NCBI GenBank assembly: GCA_902168105.1
Contig: CABHOY010000075.1
Coordinates: forward strand, 124,001-188,000
DNA length: 64,000 nucleotides
Direction: 5' to 3'
Origin: an uncultured Flavihumibacter sp.
GTDB lineage: Bacteria; Bacteroidota; Bacteroidia; Chitinophagales; Chitinophagaceae
The position numbers and the translations under genes were made by a program. The notes beneath the pieces are model-generated. The model was not told the origin of the DNA. It saw only the letters and a list, made by a program, of their open reading frames with translations, and did not search any database. Below are positions 10,819 to 19,163 of this stretch, one piece after another. The stretch's first letter is position 1, and every line of letters starts with the position of its first letter.

Positions 10819-11856
10819 ATGCAGTTGAAGGGCATGATAGCTGTAATAGTACTTGTACTGGCATTGCCAGTACAGGTATTGGCGCAGCAGCGACCACATT
10901 ACACACAGTATGTACTGAACACGTTCATCATCAATCCTGCGGTAGCGGGTATAGAGAACTACTGGGACGTGAAGGCCAGTCACCGGCACCAGTGGGCCGG
11001 TCTGAATGGCAGCCCTGTCACTACTTACCTGACGGTGCATGGGCCATTGAGCAAAACGGACTATCCACAGGCTTCGGCTACGGGTTTTAATCCGGAGGGC
11101 TCTAACCCCAGGGGAAAGGCGTACTGGGAATCTTATTCAGCGCCCGAGTCTCATGCCGGAGCGGGATTAACGATCCTGAACGACCGTACAGGGCCACTGA
11201 ACAGGTTTTCGGTGAGTGGCACCTATGCCCATCATATTGGTATAGCGCCGGGAACAAGTCTGAGTGCCGGTATATCAGTGGGAGCGCAGCGTATATCGCT
11301 GGATGCATCCAAACTGGAATTCCAGAACCCGTCCGATCCAGCTATAGCGGGTAGTACGGTGTTAGGCAGGTGGCGTCCCGATGTGAGTGTAGGTTTGTAC
11401 CTGTATTCTGCACAATACTTTGCCGGCATCTCTGCACAGAACGTTGTGCCGTCGTCAATAGGTTTTGACGACGGGAAGGTGAGAGGGGATAGTGTGTACA
11501 GAGGGAAACTGGTACCGCATTTATTTGCTACAGCGGGTTACCGTTTGTGGGTGGATGAAGATCTCAGCCTGCTGCCTTCGGTGATGATCAGGTACGTAAC
11601 CGCCCTGCCGGTAGGGTTTGACGTGAATGCCAAACTGCAATACCGCGACCGTGTATGGGTAGGTGCATCTTACCGGCATAAAGACGGTGTAGCAGGCATG
11701 CTGGGTATTAATGTCAATGCCACCTTCAACGTCGGATATTCCTATGACTATACAACATCAGGATTGAATATCGCCAGTCATGGTTCTCATGAGATCGTAC
11801 TGGGTATTATGATAGGCAACCGTTTTGCGGACCTGTGCCCGCGTAATATCTGGTAG
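10819..11856 (+). CDS. PorP/SprF family type IX secretion outer-membrane protein (second copy)
   Basis: A 345-residue protein with a signal peptide (LALPVQVLAQQ) and the hallmark start RPHYTQYVLNTFIINPAVAG, then a predicted barrel ending in MIGNRFADLCPRNIW. It starts 3 bp after the OmpA/PD40 gene. It is clearly distinct in sequence from the first copy at 8020 and carries extra loop residues after SKTDYPQ. Two PorP/SprF proteins for two large type B substrates suggests a one-to-one pairing, but that is inference. The ATG is the only sensible start because the signal peptide follows directly. Confidence 0.89.
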   Translation: MQLKGMIAVIVLVLALPVQVLAQQRPHYTQYVLNTFIINPAVAGIENYWDVKASHRHQWAGLNGSPVTTYLTVHGPLSKTDYPQASATGFNPEGSNPRGKAYWESYSAPESHAGAGLTILNDRTGPLNRFSVSGTYAHHIGIAPGTSLSAGISVGAQRISLDASKLEFQNPSDPAIAGSTVLGRWRPDVSVGLYLYSAQYFAGISAQNVVPSSIGFDDGKVRGDSVYRGKLVPHLFATAGYRLWVDEDLSLLPSVMIRYVTALPVGFDVNAKLQYRDRVWVGASYRHKDGVAGMLGINVNATFNVGYSYDYTTSGLNIASHGSHEIVLGIMIGNRFADLCPRNIW

Positions 11857-11949
11857 CAGGATGGATACCTGCCATTAACGGAAACCAACTTTTTGATGGA
11901 GATAATTAACAATCACTTTAACATTTAAATTTAAAACCTAAATCGAAAC

Positions 11950-12534
11950 ATGAGAAAGATGTCTTTGTATGCCCTGTTGTTATGTGGTATTTGCTTTTTT
12001 GGCGCATGTAGTAAAGATGGAGAAGCCGGTCCTAAAGGCGACACAGGTGCAGCTGGTCCTGCCGGTCCTGCGGGTCCTAAGGGCGATGCCGGCCAGGGTG
12101 GTGCTGGTATTATTTATTCTGAATGGCTGGATGTAGAGTATGAAGCTGTTAAAGAAGAATCAGATGAAAATGACAACGGCCAGCTCGATACCCTTTTCTT
12201 TGGCGCACGTATTGAAGCTGAAAAGCTGACCGATGAGATCCTGTCTACCGGCGATGTAAAAGTATTCGTGAACCTTGGTTCAGCAGATGAAAAAGAGATC
12301 GTAGCGTTACCTTATAGCATTCCATTCTACGGTGCTACTATCACGCCATCTTATGCAGAGGAGCTGATCACACTGATAGCCAGTGCTGATGCCGGTACAT
12401 TTGAGGACGGAGGAGCTAAATATCTGCAATACAGGTATGTCCTGATCCCAGGTAGTGAAGAAGCGCGTAAAGCGGCTGGTATTGACTGGAACGACTACAA
12501 ACAGGTAAAAGCTTACCTGCACCTGAAAGACTAA
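11950..12534 (+). CDS. Small lipoprotein with a collagen-like Gly-X-Y tract
   Basis: A 194-residue protein with a lipoprotein signal (lipobox FFGAC, Cys at about residue 21). Directly after the lipidated Cys come about ten Gly-X-Y triplets (GPKGDTGAAGPAGPAGPKGD), a collagen-like stretch that is only about 30 residues long. The remaining 140 residues form an acidic domain of unknown function (SEWLDVEYEAVKEE). This architecture recurs in Bacteroidota as an uncharacterised lipoprotein family. It lies 93 bp after the PorP/SprF gene and may be separately transcribed. A good rho-independent terminator follows. The Gly-X-Y tract may form a short trimeric stalk at the outer membrane; no function can be assigned. 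Confidence 0.85.
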   Translation: MRKMSLYALLLCGICFFGACSKDGEAGPKGDTGAAGPAGPAGPKGDAGQGGAGIIYSEWLDVEYEAVKEESDENDNGQLDTLFFGARIEAEKLTDEILSTGDVKVFVNLGSADEKEIVALPYSIPFYGATITPSYAEELITLIASADAGTFEDGGAKYLQYRYVLIPGSEEARKAAGIDWNDYKQVKAYLHLKD

Positions 12535-12551
12535 TCATTTAAAAAGCTGAT

Positions 12552-12585
12552 AAAAAAGAGACTCCGGTTTTGGAGTCTCTTTTTT
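12552..12585 (+). terminator. Rho-independent terminator after the collagen-like lipoprotein gene
   Basis: A perfect 14-bp stem (AAAAAAGAGACTCC paired with GGAGTCTCTTTTTT) closes a 6-base loop and ends in a T tract. It stands 17 bp after the stop codon and separates the T9SS cluster from the GH92 gene. Confidence 0.9.
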
Positions 12586-12598
12586 CATTTGTACTTTG
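12569..12598 (+). promoter_or_regulatory. Possible Bacteroidota-type promoter for the GH92 gene
   Basis: TTTG at 12569-12572 and TACTTTG at 12592-12598 are separated by 19 bases, close to the -33 TTTG / -7 TAnnTTTG pattern but with one base fewer in the -7 box. It overlaps the preceding terminator, and the start codon is only about 20 bases away. Weak support. Confidence 0.3.
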
Positions 12599-12617
12599 CC
12601 CGTCCTGATCATGCAAA

Positions 12618-14855
12618 ATGGAACATATGAAAAGAAACAGGCACTTGATAAGTACAGCTATTTTACTACTGGGATCGGTCACTGCGGCGATGGCACAACA
12701 GCCTTCCAAAGCGAGTAACGTATCGTACGTAGATCCCACTATCGGCAGTGTGGGGCTTATACTGGAGCCCACCCGCCCGGCAATGTACCTGCCTAACAGT
12801 ATGATAAGAGTATTTCCTTCCCGTAAGGACCAGCTGGACGATAAGATCAATTATTTCCCGCTAACGATAGCCTCTCACCGTCAACAGAGCCTGTTCGGCT
12901 TACTGCCCATCTCCGGGGAGATCAGTAACGGCCATGAATCCCGTGTTTCTGACAGGGAAGAAGCCAGGCCTTATAAATACGATGTGTACCTTGACGATAC
13001 AGACAATGTGCAGTTCTCGCCGGCCGCCCGCAGCGGTTATTTCAGCATCCGGTTTGCGGGTAATAAGCCGCATTCCCTGCGGTTCAGCATTCTTAACAAG
13101 AGCGGGGAGCTGACGGTGAGCGGTAAGCGTGTCATCACCGGGAAAGAGAATTTCTCTGGTATGAGCGCATATTTCTATGCTGAACTGAATACAGATATTA
13201 CCGGCACAGAATATCGTGAGGATAACAAAAAACTCTTTGTTAGTACCGGCGATAAAACCCAACAGGTAGATGTGCGTTATGGCATATCATTCGTTAGTGT
13301 GGAACAGGCGAAGATCAATCTCCAGAAAGAAATTCCTGCCTGGGGCATCGCTACCGTTACGAACAAGGCATTCCAGGCCTGGGATAAGGTGCTGGGGCAG
13401 ATCAACGTAAAAGGGGGCACTCCTGCCCAGAAAAGGGTATTCTACACCTCCCTGTACCGTTCTTATGAGAGGATGGTGGACATCAGCGAATATGGGAAGT
13501 ACTACAGTGCATACGATCACCAGGTACACAACTCCGACAAGCCTTTTTATGTGGATAACTGGTTGTGGGATACCTACATTGCCCTGGAGCCATTACAGAC
13601 CTTGCTGAACCCAGCTATGGAAGCAGATAAGATCCGTTCTTATGTGACCATGTACGAGCAAAGCGGCTGGATGCCTTCCTTCTCTATCCTCTGGGGAGAT
13701 AATCCCTGTATGACGGGTAACCATGCTGCCGCGTGGATGGCAGATGCCTGGTTCAAAGGCGTCAGGGACTTTGATATAGTGAAGGCTTACGAAGGACTGA
13801 AAAAGAATTCCCTGCAGGCTACTTTGCTACCCTGGAAGAATGGTCCTGCAACCTCTCTCGATTCTTTCTATAATGAGCATGGATATATGCCTGCGCTGAA
13901 ACCTGACGAAAAGGAAACTGTGAAGGAAGTGCATGGCTTTGAACGCCGTCAGGCAGTAGCGGTAACACTGGAAAACAGTTATGACGACTGGTGTATAGCG
14001 CAGCTGGCAAAGGCAGCAGGTAAACCGGAAGATGCTGCGCTGTTCCTGAAAAGAGCGGCTAACTATAAAAATGTATATCGTGCGGATAAAGGTTTTGTAT
14101 GGCCGAAAGATGCAGCTGGTAACTGGATAGAGCCATTCGATCCTAAATTCTCCGGTGGTCAGGGTGGACGTGACTACTTCACAGAAAATAATGCCTACAC
14201 CTATAACTGGGATGTGAAACATGACCTGCATGGCATGTTTGAATTGATGGGCGGAAGGGCCAAAGCGGAAGAAAAGCTGGATCAGCTTTTCCGTGAAGAC
14301 CTCGGTCGCAGTAAATACCAGTTATGGTACACATTCCCGGATGCTACCGGTATGGTAGGTCAGTTTGTAATGGGAAATGAGCCAAGCTTCCATATTCCTT
14401 ATCTGTATAACTATATGGGCGCTCCGTGGAAAACACAGAAACGTATCCGCATGCTGCTGGACACATGGTATACGGATAACCTGTTCGGTATTCCCGGTGA
14501 TGAAGACGGTGGCGGTATGACAGCTTTCGTGGTATTTTCCATGATGGGTTTCTGTCCGGTAACACCTGGTATACCGGTATATAACATTGGCAGTCCTGTG
14601 TTTGAGGAAGTAAATATCAAGTTGTCAAACGGTAAGGTATTTACAGTATCTGCACCGGGTAGTTCTGCGAAAAACAAATACATCCAGCAGGCATCGCTGA
14701 ACGGTCAGCCAGTAAATGTGCCCTGGTTTACACACGAGTCATTGCTGAAAGGAGGTGTATTGAAACTGGTGATGGGAGAAGCGCCGAATAAGCAGTGGGG
14801 TAATGGGGAACAGGCTGCGCCACCTTCATCTCTGGAATATAAACCTGGAAAATAA
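12618..14855 (+). CDS. GH92 family glycoside hydrolase (alpha-mannosidase)
   Basis: A 745-residue secreted enzyme with a signal peptide (ILLLGSVTAAMAQQ). GH92 hallmarks are plain: NWLWDTYIALEPLQ, GWMPSFSILWGDNPCMTGNH, GNEPSFHIPYLYNYMGAPWK and GIPGDEDGGGMTAFVVFSMM followed by GFCPVTPG. GH92 enzymes are calcium-dependent exo-alpha-mannosidases, mostly acting on alpha-1,2/1,3 linkages of N-glycans or yeast mannan. Length is normal for the family. No lipobox is visible, so it is likely periplasmic. It stands alone between a terminator and a convergent regulator, away from any SusC/D pair here. The exact linkage cannot be predicted. A second ATG three codons in (12627) is an alternative start. Confidence 0.93.
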   Translation: MEHMKRNRHLISTAILLLGSVTAAMAQQPSKASNVSYVDPTIGSVGLILEPTRPAMYLPNSMIRVFPSRKDQLDDKINYFPLTIASHRQQSLFGLLPISGEISNGHESRVSDREEARPYKYDVYLDDTDNVQFSPAARSGYFSIRFAGNKPHSLRFSILNKSGELTVSGKRVITGKENFSGMSAYFYAELNTDITGTEYREDNKKLFVSTGDKTQQVDVRYGISFVSVEQAKINLQKEIPAWGIATVTNKAFQAWDKVLGQINVKGGTPAQKRVFYTSLYRSYERMVDISEYGKYYSAYDHQVHNSDKPFYVDNWLWDTYIALEPLQTLLNPAMEADKIRSYVTMYEQSGWMPSFSILWGDNPCMTGNHAAAWMADAWFKGVRDFDIVKAYEGLKKNSLQATLLPWKNGPATSLDSFYNEHGYMPALKPDEKETVKEVHGFERRQAVAVTLENSYDDWCIAQLAKAAGKPEDAALFLKRAANYKNVYRADKGFVWPKDAAGNWIEPFDPKFSGGQGGRDYFTENNAYTYNWDVKHDLHGMFELMGGRAKAEEKLDQLFREDLGRSKYQLWYTFPDATGMVGQFVMGNEPSFHIPYLYNYMGAPWKTQKRIRMLLDTWYTDNLFGIPGDEDGGGMTAFVVFSMMGFCPVTPGIPVYNIGSPVFEEVNIKLSNGKVFTVSAPGSSAKNKYIQQASLNGQPVNVPWFTHESLLKGGVLKLVMGEAPNKQWGNGEQAAPPSSLEYKPGK

Positions 14856-14862
14856 ACGATTT

Positions 14863-14899
14863 ATCACTGGGGGAAATGGCTTGCCGGTTCCCCAGTGAT
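14863..14899. terminator. Bidirectional hairpin between GH92 and the ArsR gene
   Basis: ATCACTGGGG (14863-14872) pairs perfectly with CCCCAGTGAT (14890-14899). It lies between convergent stop codons at 14855 and 14908. There is no long T tract, so termination is likely but not certain. Confidence 0.6.
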
Positions 14900-14907
14900 G
14901 AATTACT

Positions 14908-15210
14908 TTATAGTTCATCCTGGATGTGGAGGCCGAGCTTTTTGATAGCTTCCTCATTCCTTTTATAATGCGTCCATTGACCCAGGCGGGTCGCTATTAA
15001 CAGGTTAGCCCGCTGGAGCATCGACAGGTATTCCGATACCGTAGATTGGGTAAGTCCCGATTTCTGTTGAATATGGCCTACACACACGCCTGTCTCGCCA
15101 AATTCCCCACATTCCTGTTTGGGAAAATGCTTTTCCGGTTCTTTGAGCCAGGCCAGAATCTCTAACCTTTTCTTATTGGATAAGGCTTTAAAAATGTCTA
15201 CTTGATCCAT
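14908..15210 (-). CDS. ArsR-family winged-helix transcriptional regulator
   Basis: A 100-residue single-domain regulator. The start MDQVDIFKALSNKKRLEILA is the classic ArsR N-terminal helix, and the recognition helix is in GLTQSTVSEYLSMLQRANLL followed by the wing ATRLGQWTHYKRN. Cys34 and Cys43 lie just before the HTH, where some family members bind metals or sense thiols, but the usual ELCVCD motif is absent. It is transcribed away from the divergent lysA gene with about 100 bp between them. It might regulate itself or lysA; no operator was identified. The effector is unknown. Confidence 0.88.
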   Translation of the reverse strand: MDQVDIFKALSNKKRLEILAWLKEPEKHFPKQECGEFGETGVCVGHIQQKSGLTQSTVSEYLSMLQRANLLIATRLGQWTHYKRNEEAIKKLGLHIQDEL

Positions 15211-15312
15211 GAGGCAAAGGTATCGGAATTCCTCGATTTTATTGAAATGGCGCTTTATAATGTTTTCATAACAATAAATTCTTTTATCTTACTGTTTTAT
15301 AGATAATTTATT

Positions 15313-16620
15313 ATGGATCTGTTTCAATATAAGAATGGAGTGTTGTATTGTGAAGATATTCCGGTGAATAGTTTGCCGGAGAGAGGTCTTCCTACACCGT
15401 TTTACCTTTATTCAGCTAATACGCTCAGGGAACATTACAAGAAGATCTACGGGCTTTTTGAGAAGCTGGACCCTATGATCTGCTTTTCTGTGAAGTCGAG
15501 CAATAACGTACATCTGCTGAATGAACTGGCGGCGTTAGGCGCCGGGATGGACATTGTGAGCGGGGGAGAGCTGTTTGTTGTGAAACAGAGCAATGCAGAT
15601 CTTTCAAAAGTGGTATTCGCCGGTGTGGGTAAGTCGGACGAGGAGATCACAGACGCTATTCTCAGCGAGGTGGGTTTTATCAACATAGAATCAGAACAGG
15701 AACTGGCAAGGGTACAGGAACTGGCGGGTGAGTTGAAACGGGAAGTGAAGGTGTTGATCCGCATACTGCCTGACATCCTGGATGAGAAGACACATGAGAA
15801 AACCCGTACAGGATATAAGGGGGCGAAGTTCGGTATCGACTTTGCCAATGTGCAAACGCTGATCGTGGATAATGCTGATCATCCTTATGTGAAGATCAGT
15901 GGTCTGCATTGTCATATCGGCTCACCGATTTCTTCTTATTCGTTTTATGAAGAAGTGATCAATAAAATGGTGGAGCTGGTACAAGCCTTGAAGCAGCAAA
16001 ATATCATCCTGAATGTGCTGAACATTGGTGGCGGTTTCCCTGCAAATTATAAGGACAACGACAATTTCTCGTGGGAGAGTTTTGCTGCTCCTATTGTTGC
16101 ATTGCTGGAGCCCTATGTGAAGAATGAAGGATTTAAAATTATCCTGGAGCCGGGACGTTCCATCTCTGCGAATAGTGCAATCCTGGTTACAAAAGTGCTC
16201 TATGTAAAACAGTCGGGCGATAAAAAAATTGCGATACTGGATAGCGGTATGACAGAGCTGATCCGCCCTGCCATGTACAATGCCTTTCATTTTATCTGGC
16301 CGGTGAAACCTCTACCGGAGCATGTTCTGGCTAATCGTAATTACCCGGTGGAGCAGCCGGGATTGATCAGCTATGATGTGGTTGGCCCTATCTGTGAATC
16401 ATCCGACTACCTGGCGAAAGAAAGACCTTTACCGCCGTTACATCAGGGTGACTATGTAGCGGTATTTACAACAGGTGCTTATGGTATGGTGATGTCAAGT
16501 AATTATAACCTCCATGTAAGGCCTGCAGAGATCATGATCGATAAAGATAAAATATATATCATCAGAGAGCGCGAAACGCAGGAGGACCTGGTGAGAAAAA
16601 TGATCAGACACGAACTGTAA
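15313..16620 (+). CDS. lysA: Diaminopimelate decarboxylase
   Basis: A 435-residue PLP enzyme of fold type III that converts meso-diaminopimelate to L-lysine in the cytosol. The PLP lysine is K61 in MICFSVKSSNN. Other conserved elements are GLHCHIGSPIS, NIGGGFP (phosphate binding), EPGRSI, and the active-site Cys in PICESSDYLAKE. The C-terminal barrel ends AYGMVMSSNYNLHVRPAEIM. Length fits the family. A SUFU-domain gene follows after 19 bp and may be co-transcribed; no other lysine genes are adjacent. Related ornithine, arginine or carboxynorspermidine decarboxylases are less likely given the CESSD and GxGxxG-type motifs. Confidence 0.92.
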   Translation: MDLFQYKNGVLYCEDIPVNSLPERGLPTPFYLYSANTLREHYKKIYGLFEKLDPMICFSVKSSNNVHLLNELAALGAGMDIVSGGELFVVKQSNADLSKVVFAGVGKSDEEITDAILSEVGFINIESEQELARVQELAGELKREVKVLIRILPDILDEKTHEKTRTGYKGAKFGIDFANVQTLIVDNADHPYVKISGLHCHIGSPISSYSFYEEVINKMVELVQALKQQNIILNVLNIGGGFPANYKDNDNFSWESFAAPIVALLEPYVKNEGFKIILEPGRSISANSAILVTKVLYVKQSGDKKIAILDSGMTELIRPAMYNAFHFIWPVKPLPEHVLANRNYPVEQPGLISYDVVGPICESSDYLAKERPLPPLHQGDYVAVFTTGAYGMVMSSNYNLHVRPAEIMIDKDKIYIIRERETQEDLVRKMIRHEL

Positions 16621-16639
16621 TGTAAACGTTATTGAACCT

Positions 16640-17296
16640 ATGACTAAGGAAGAGTACAAAAAGTTATTCAAAGAAGACGATGCAGTAGGCTGGCTGTCGA
16701 TAGATAAACAACTGGAAACTGTCTATGGTAAAACGGAGCCACGGCATTATGCTCCGCCCGTGCATTTTGCAATAGGAGGTGAAGACCCAATTGACGGTAC
16801 CAGCATCTATGACAGTGAGAAACAAACCTTACACCGCCATCTCATTAGTTATGGCATGTCCCAGCTTTATTATGATGCAGAACAAGCTGGTGGTGAATTC
16901 AGCAAATGGGGATTTGAATTTACCTTCAGGATCAAACCCTTTTCAGAAGATAATGATGAAGACCCTTTATGGGCTATACAGGTAATGAACAACCTGGCAC
17001 GTTATGTCTATGAAAGTAAACGTTGGTTTGAGCCGTATCATTTCATTCCGGCTAAAGGGCCGATCAGACTGGAAACAGCTACGGATATTGTCGGACTTGC
17101 ATTTGTACCCGACCCTGAACTGGGTGTGATACAGACGCCACACGGAGAAGTTTCTTTTCTGCAGATGGTGGGTTTGACGACGAAAGAAGTGGATCGTTTG
17201 TTGGCTAAACCTCATACGAGTGAGGTAGAGAAGCTGATCAATGATATGCGGTTATATAATCCGTTATTGATTACGGATCTTGATAGGGTGGATTGA
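16640..17296 (+). CDS. Suppressor-of-fused (SUFU) domain protein
   Basis: A 218-residue cytosolic protein whose whole length matches the bacterial SUFU-like domain: a His-Tyr-rich core (PRHYAPPVHFAIGGEDPIDG), the mid motif LISYGMSQLYYD, KWGFEFTFRI, and IVGLAFVPDPELGVIQTPHG followed by VSFLQMVGLTTKE. Bacterial SUFU-like proteins are known as immunity proteins in some polymorphic toxin loci and as stand-alone proteins. No toxin gene is adjacent here, so an immunity role is not supported. It starts 19 bp after lysA and is followed by a terminator, so a two-gene transcript with lysA is likely. Confidence 0.82.
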   Translation: MTKEEYKKLFKEDDAVGWLSIDKQLETVYGKTEPRHYAPPVHFAIGGEDPIDGTSIYDSEKQTLHRHLISYGMSQLYYDAEQAGGEFSKWGFEFTFRIKPFSEDNDEDPLWAIQVMNNLARYVYESKRWFEPYHFIPAKGPIRLETATDIVGLAFVPDPELGVIQTPHGEVSFLQMVGLTTKEVDRLLAKPHTSEVEKLINDMRLYNPLLITDLDRVD

Positions 17297-17318
17297 TAAG
17301 AAAGAGTATAAAAAGGAA

Positions 17319-17356
17319 CAGAGAAGCCGTCTCAAAAAAATGGGACGGCTTCTCTG
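17319..17356 (+). terminator. Rho-independent terminator after the SUFU gene
   Basis: CAGAGAAGCCGTC (17319-17331) pairs perfectly with GACGGCTTCTCTG (17344-17356) around an A-rich loop. The following T tract is short. It is the only strong hairpin after the lysA-SUFU pair. Confidence 0.75.
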
Positions 17357-17385
17357 TCTAAATGATATATACAAGGTGTATGATC

Positions 17386-17414
17386 AAAAAAAAAAACTGC
17401 AATTGCAGCTTTTT
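17386..17414 (-). terminator. Terminator for the minus-strand cysteine-peptidase operon
   Basis: On the minus strand AAAAAGCTGC-AATT-GCAG is followed by an 11-base T run (17386-17396 on the plus strand is all A). It sits about 20 bp after the stop codon at 17434. Confidence 0.75.
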
Positions 17415-17433
17415 AAAAAATGTCTTGATGTGG

Positions 17434-17631
17434 TTATGAAGTTAAGATCACCCTGGAAGCGCTAAGCGCCGAGCGACTATCTTTAATTTGAAAATCTCTG
17501 CGAACCTTTTTCATTTTTTGGTTGATCCGATTGGCTTCAGCCCGATATTCAGGAGAGTTCAATTTCTTCGCTCCATTTTCAATGGCCTGCTGCTCCCTCA
17601 TTTCCTTGGTTCGGTTAATAATTGTTGCCAT
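17434..17631 (-). CDS. Small basic hypothetical protein coupled to the cysteine-peptidase-like gene
   Basis: A 65-residue Lys/Arg-rich, probably helical protein (EYRAEANRINQKMKKVRRDF) with no signal peptide and no recognised family. Its ATG overlaps the stop of the upstream 510-residue gene as TAATG, a strong sign of translational coupling and the main reason to accept such a short ORF. A terminator follows directly. It may be a partner, regulator or inhibitor of the upstream protein, but nothing in its sequence says which. The codon pattern resembles neighbouring genes. Confidence 0.65.
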   Translation of the reverse strand: MATIINRTKEMREQQAIENGAKKLNSPEYRAEANRINQKMKKVRRDFQIKDSRSALSASRVILTS

Positions 17632-19163
17632 TAGAATCCATTTAAGTTGTTAAGATACATATTAAACGTGCTCAAAGTTAAGTTAATTTGCATTAACTCT
17701 TTGGTGTCATTGTCGGGATAAAGAAATAAATCTTGGTGTGCCATTAGGATTAATGCATTGAACCCCTGTGAGTTAGGTTCTGTTGCGTCCAAGAGCAGTA
17801 GTCCTTGAGCCTGCCGCTGTTTAACTAAAGTTTTCGTGGATATTTCAGCCACCCATATGAACTTGGGCATGCCGATTTCCAGTATCTCACTTTTCAGATT
17901 GACGGGGAAAGTTGTGTCTCTGGCGATGGCATTTTTATAAGAACGACTTGAGGTTAACAACAAGCGCATAAAGTATTCAGTGTCCCGGGGCAGGTTAAAA
18001 TATAGATCGTTCAATAATAGATTCTTCGCATAGTTTTTAGCTTCATATGCCTCAAGATAAATCTTCGGATATAGCGGTACTATAAAATGGGTTAGTTTGC
18101 AATTCTGCCAGTCAGGGTCGCCGTAATGAAGGGTCGGGCTATCCAGTAAAGCTAACTGGTACGCTGGCCGATTATCATCCATAAACACAAATTGCCTTTT
18201 GATATCGTCGTTATCATATAGTTGGATATTTTTGTCGTTTAGTAAGTCGGCCAGGTAGTCATCCTTTTCATCGGTCGGACTTAGACTATCAATCAAATCA
18301 TCCGAAGTGATCTGGTGGCCGATAGCCAGCACGGCATGCGCAATGGAACCGCCGGCGTCAAGATTGTCTAAGGCACAGATCAGCGGTAAACCACTTTCAA
18401 TATAAGTAGAGATCATACTTTTAAAAATATCATCACCATACTCTTCCCTAGCATAAATGCGACTCCCAAATCCGAACTTTTTTATTGCAAAAGCCAACTG
18501 ATTTACGTAAAGTCCTTTGGACGGGATCTGACGTTCAACTGAAATATACTTTAGTACCTCAATGATGGTGGATGGAAGTGCTGGCTTATAATCTGAGTAC
18601 CTGGAGGCAAAGTATTCCATAATAGCCCATAGTGCTGTCTCTGCACATTTAATAGTTTCTCCATCCTGAGAGGAATGTGGAAAGCCCTTTGCCTGGAACT
18701 TTATGGCGTTTGCCGTCGTATGAAACGAACTACCTACACTTAAAAAATCATTTGTCTGAAGTGCCTGCGGAGCGATAACGTTTCGTCCTAAGATCGCCGG
18801 TATAGTAGGGCGTAGGACCATAAAGCCCAAGTAACGGTCAGCCACCTGATTGATTCTGATTTCCTCTCTAAAATCCTCCGGGAAGATTTCACCGTCGAAC
18901 ATTGAAAGCCGAATACAGTCTTTTTTATAGTTACCCAACTTGGTGGAAAAGTAATGGTAGTAACTATCCCTGTAAATCCTGTCGACATACGGATATTCAA
19001 TCAAAAAGTAGATTGTGTTTTTCAATTGCTGCAGATGAGGTTCCAAGTCAGAGCTGTACATATCTTCGGCTGTCTCTTCGGAAACTAAAAATTCCTTTTG
19101 GAGGATAGGTATCAATTCTGTCCGGATTTCCTGCATCGAACAAATAAGGCTATTGTAAATCAT
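17631..19163 (-). CDS. Unknown protein with a putative papain/C39-like cysteine peptidase core
   Basis: A 510-residue protein without signal peptide or membrane segments; no close family is recognised. In the middle, Cys173 begins a helix (IKCAETALWAIMEYF), His276 sits in a strand (SIAHAVLAIGHQ) after a turn rich in Gly (NLDAGG), and Asp329/330 follow in FVFMDDNRPAYQ. The order Cys-helix, His-strand, Asp matches papain-like and C39-type peptidases, including the element SGLPLICALDN before the His. This is pattern inference, not a profile match. The N-terminal 150 residues are helical then mixed, and the C-terminal 170 residues (LTHFIVPLYPKIYLEAYEAK) are of unknown role. It is first in a two-gene operon with the 65-residue gene at 17434. 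Internal ATG at 19136 is an alternative start. Confidence 0.75.
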   Translation of the reverse strand: MIYNSLICSMQEIRTELIPILQKEFLVSEETAEDMYSSDLEPHLQQLKNTIYFLIEYPYVDRIYRDSYYHYFSTKLGNYKKDCIRLSMFDGEIFPEDFREEIRINQVADRYLGFMVLRPTIPAILGRNVIAPQALQTNDFLSVGSSFHTTANAIKFQAKGFPHSSQDGETIKCAETALWAIMEYFASRYSDYKPALPSTIIEVLKYISVERQIPSKGLYVNQLAFAIKKFGFGSRIYAREEYGDDIFKSMISTYIESGLPLICALDNLDAGGSIAHAVLAIGHQITSDDLIDSLSPTDEKDDYLADLLNDKNIQLYDNDDIKRQFVFMDDNRPAYQLALLDSPTLHYGDPDWQNCKLTHFIVPLYPKIYLEAYEAKNYAKNLLLNDLYFNLPRDTEYFMRLLLTSSRSYKNAIARDTTFPVNLKSEILEIGMPKFIWVAEISTKTLVKQRQAQGLLLLDATEPNSQGFNALILMAHQDLFLYPDNDTKELMQINLTLSTFNMYLNNLNGF

